Shown here: in pieces, positions 9,714 through 10,547 of the stretch
How the letters are laid out: each line of letters begins with the position of its first letter
How positions within the stretch are numbered: position 1 is the first letter of the stretch
Source of the DNA: Oscillospiraceae bacterium
GTDB taxonomy: Bacteria; Bacillota; Clostridia; Oscillospirales; Ruminococcaceae
Length of the DNA stretch: 10,547 bases
Direction: 5' to 3'
Assembly: GCA_003453215.1 (NCBI GenBank)
Contig: DMMB01000096.1
Coordinates: forward strand, 20,019 to 30,565
Notes under the pieces: model-generated
What the model saw: the letters and a program-made list of their open reading frames with translations, nothing else
Databases searched by the model: none
What the model was told of the DNA's origin: nothing
Position numbers and translations under genes: made by a program

Positions 9714-9730
9714 TGTAAACAATCTGTAAA
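9714..9730 (+). promoter_or_regulatory. Direct repeat TGTAAA-N5-TGTAAA, WalR/PhoP-type response-regulator box
   Basis: TGTAAA (9714-9719) and TGTAAA (9725-9730) are exact copies with an 11-bp period; the identity extends to ATCTGTAAA on both sides. This matches the published WalR (YycF) consensus TGTWAH-N5-TGTWAH at every position. Read on the other strand it is TTTACA-N5-TTTACA, close to PhoP-type boxes. It lies about 93 bp upstream of the lipoprotein ATG. Its right half overlaps the U-run of the glnN terminator, so part of the match could be coincidental. Confidence 0.45.
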
Positions 9731-9760
9731 AAGCCGCCCTCTGTGTCAAAAGGGCGGCTT
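9728..9760 (-). terminator. Intrinsic terminator of glnN
   Basis: A perfect 10-bp stem (9731-9740 with 9751-9760, AAGCCGCCCT/AGGGCGGCTT) encloses a 10-nt loop and on the minus strand is followed by TTTTT (complement of 9728-9732). It lies 22 nt after the glnN stop codon and separates glnN from the downstream lipoprotein gene, so the two minus-strand genes are probably separate transcripts. Confidence 0.88.
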
Positions 9761-9782
9761 CTTTCTTGGTTAATTTGTCGGT

Positions 9783-10547
9783 TTATACGCCGTACAGCAG
9801 CTCGCCGTAGGTTGGCATCGGCCACAGGTGGGCGGGGCACATCTGCTCCAGTGCGTCGGCGGTCTGCCGCAGTTCGGCCATGGCGGGCAGCAGTTTATCC
9901 CGCGCAAACAGCGCTTTCTGCTCCTCGCTCCCCCTCGGGAAATCCCGCAGCAGGGTTTCCAGTACGGTGCAGCCGGCCAGCAGCATATCATTGTAGTTGG
10001 CCACCTGGGTGCCCAGCAGTTCTTCGGCCTTGCAGCTCAGCAGTGGGCTGATTTCCTGCTTGGCGCGGCAGGTCTGGCCCAGTTCCCGCAGGGCGGCCTG
10101 CCCGGCGGGCAGAATTTCCCGCCGTACCATTTCCACCATGGTGGCAGCCTCTATGCGAATGCACTTGGCATAGGTTTCGTAGTGGATTTCCTGGCGGCTT
10201 TCCAGCTCCGCCGCCGTAAAGATGCCATGCTTGGCAAAAAGGGCTACATTCTTTTCTTCGGTCAGGTGGGCAAAGGCCTCCGGCGCGGTGCGCAGGTTCA
10301 GCAGCCCCCGGCGGTTTGCCTCCTGCTGCCATTCCTCGCTATATCCATCCCCATTAAAGAGGATCCGGCTATGCTGCTCCAGCGTTTCCTGCAGCAGGGT
10401 GCGCACCGTATCCTCCCGGTCGGTGGCCTGTTCCAGCCGGTCGGCAAAGCGGCCCAACACCTCGGCCACAGCGGTATTTAGTACGGTATTGGGGTCGCTG
10501 ATGGATTGGCTGCTGCCCAACATCCGGAATTCAAACTTGTTGCCGGT
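9783..10547 (-). CDS. glnN: Type III glutamine synthetase, C-terminal part (cut by the window edge)
   Basis: The enzyme makes glutamine from glutamate, ammonium and ATP in the cytoplasm. Only the last 254 residues are visible; GSIII proteins are about 700 residues, so roughly the N-terminal two thirds lie beyond position 10547. The visible part opens with NKFEFRMLGSSQSI, containing the conserved arginine region near the glutamate site, and continues with ILFNGDGYSEEW, a hallmark of the GSIII C-terminal extension. A long helical region follows, including HYETYAKCIRIEAATMVEMVRREILP, and the family-typical end WPMPTYGELLYGV. It is not type I GlnA, which lacks this helical extension and ends in other motifs. 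No break or frameshift is visible. The reading frame continues past the window edge, so the apparent start at 10523 is internal. A terminator follows at 9728-9760. Confidence 0.93.
   Translation of the reverse strand, partial: TGNKFEFRMLGSSQSISDPNTVLNTAVAEVLGRFADRLEQATDREDTVRTLLQETLEQHSRILFNGDGYSEEWQQEANRRGLLNLRTAPEAFAHLTEEKNVALFAKHGIFTAAELESRQEIHYETYAKCIRIEAATMVEMVRREILPAGQAALRELGQTCRAKQEISPLLSCKAEELLGTQVANYNDMLLAGCTVLETLLRDFPRGSEEQKALFARDKLLPAMAELRQTADALEQMCPAHLWPMPTYGELLYGV

Overview
The window looks like chromosomal housekeeping DNA from a GC-rich, strictly anaerobic, low-oxygen-metabolism Firmicute of class Clostridia. An Oscillospiraceae/Ruminococcaceae-type gut bacterium is my best guess, not a proven one. 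The basis is the combination of a clostridial mreB-mreC-mreD-PBP2 cluster, a homodimeric pyruvate:ferredoxin oxidoreductase, a type III glutamine synthetase, a Gram-positive type lipoprotein and strong AAAGGAGG-type ribosome binding sites. I see no mobile element, phage gene, CRISPR array, tRNA or rRNA.

Layout. Positions 34-4943 (minus strand) hold a four-gene cell-shape operon transcribed mreB -> mreC -> mreD -> mrdA (PBP2). It is driven by a good sigma-A-type promoter at 5012-5040. Between mreC and mreD lies a compact 66-bp palindromic element (2936-3001) followed by a U-rich run on the transcribed strand. Positions 1-33 lie downstream of the last stop codon (a tandem TAA TAA) and show nothing I can name. 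Positions 4944-5437 are a 494-bp divergent intergenic region. It carries the mreB promoter, several dyad symmetries, a probable nifJ promoter and a structured A-rich nifJ leader whose last hairpin includes the Shine-Dalgarno sequence. Positions 5438-9049 (plus strand) encode the 1203-residue PFOR (NifJ), which ends in a textbook terminator at 9065-9099. That terminator also serves the convergent minus-strand gene at 9103-9621, a small lipoprotein with a degenerate M23/LytM domain. Upstream of the lipoprotein gene is a direct repeat, TGTAAA-N5-TGTAAA, matching the WalR-type operator consensus. Beyond it is a terminator for the last gene, glnN (type III glutamine synthetase), of which only the C-terminal 254 residues are present; it runs off the right edge.

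How the genes work together. MreB filaments, the MreC/MreD membrane scaffold and the PBP2 transpeptidase form the elongasome that builds lateral-wall peptidoglycan. The degenerate LytM lipoprotein could be an envelope factor in the same physiology, and the WalR-like box would fit a cell-wall regulon. PFOR supplies acetyl-CoA and reduced ferredoxin from pyruvate, and GlnN assimilates ammonium. These last two are metabolic neighbours with no evident functional link to the mre operon. Large open frames lie antisense to mrdA and nifJ, but they are codon-bias shadows and are not annotated.
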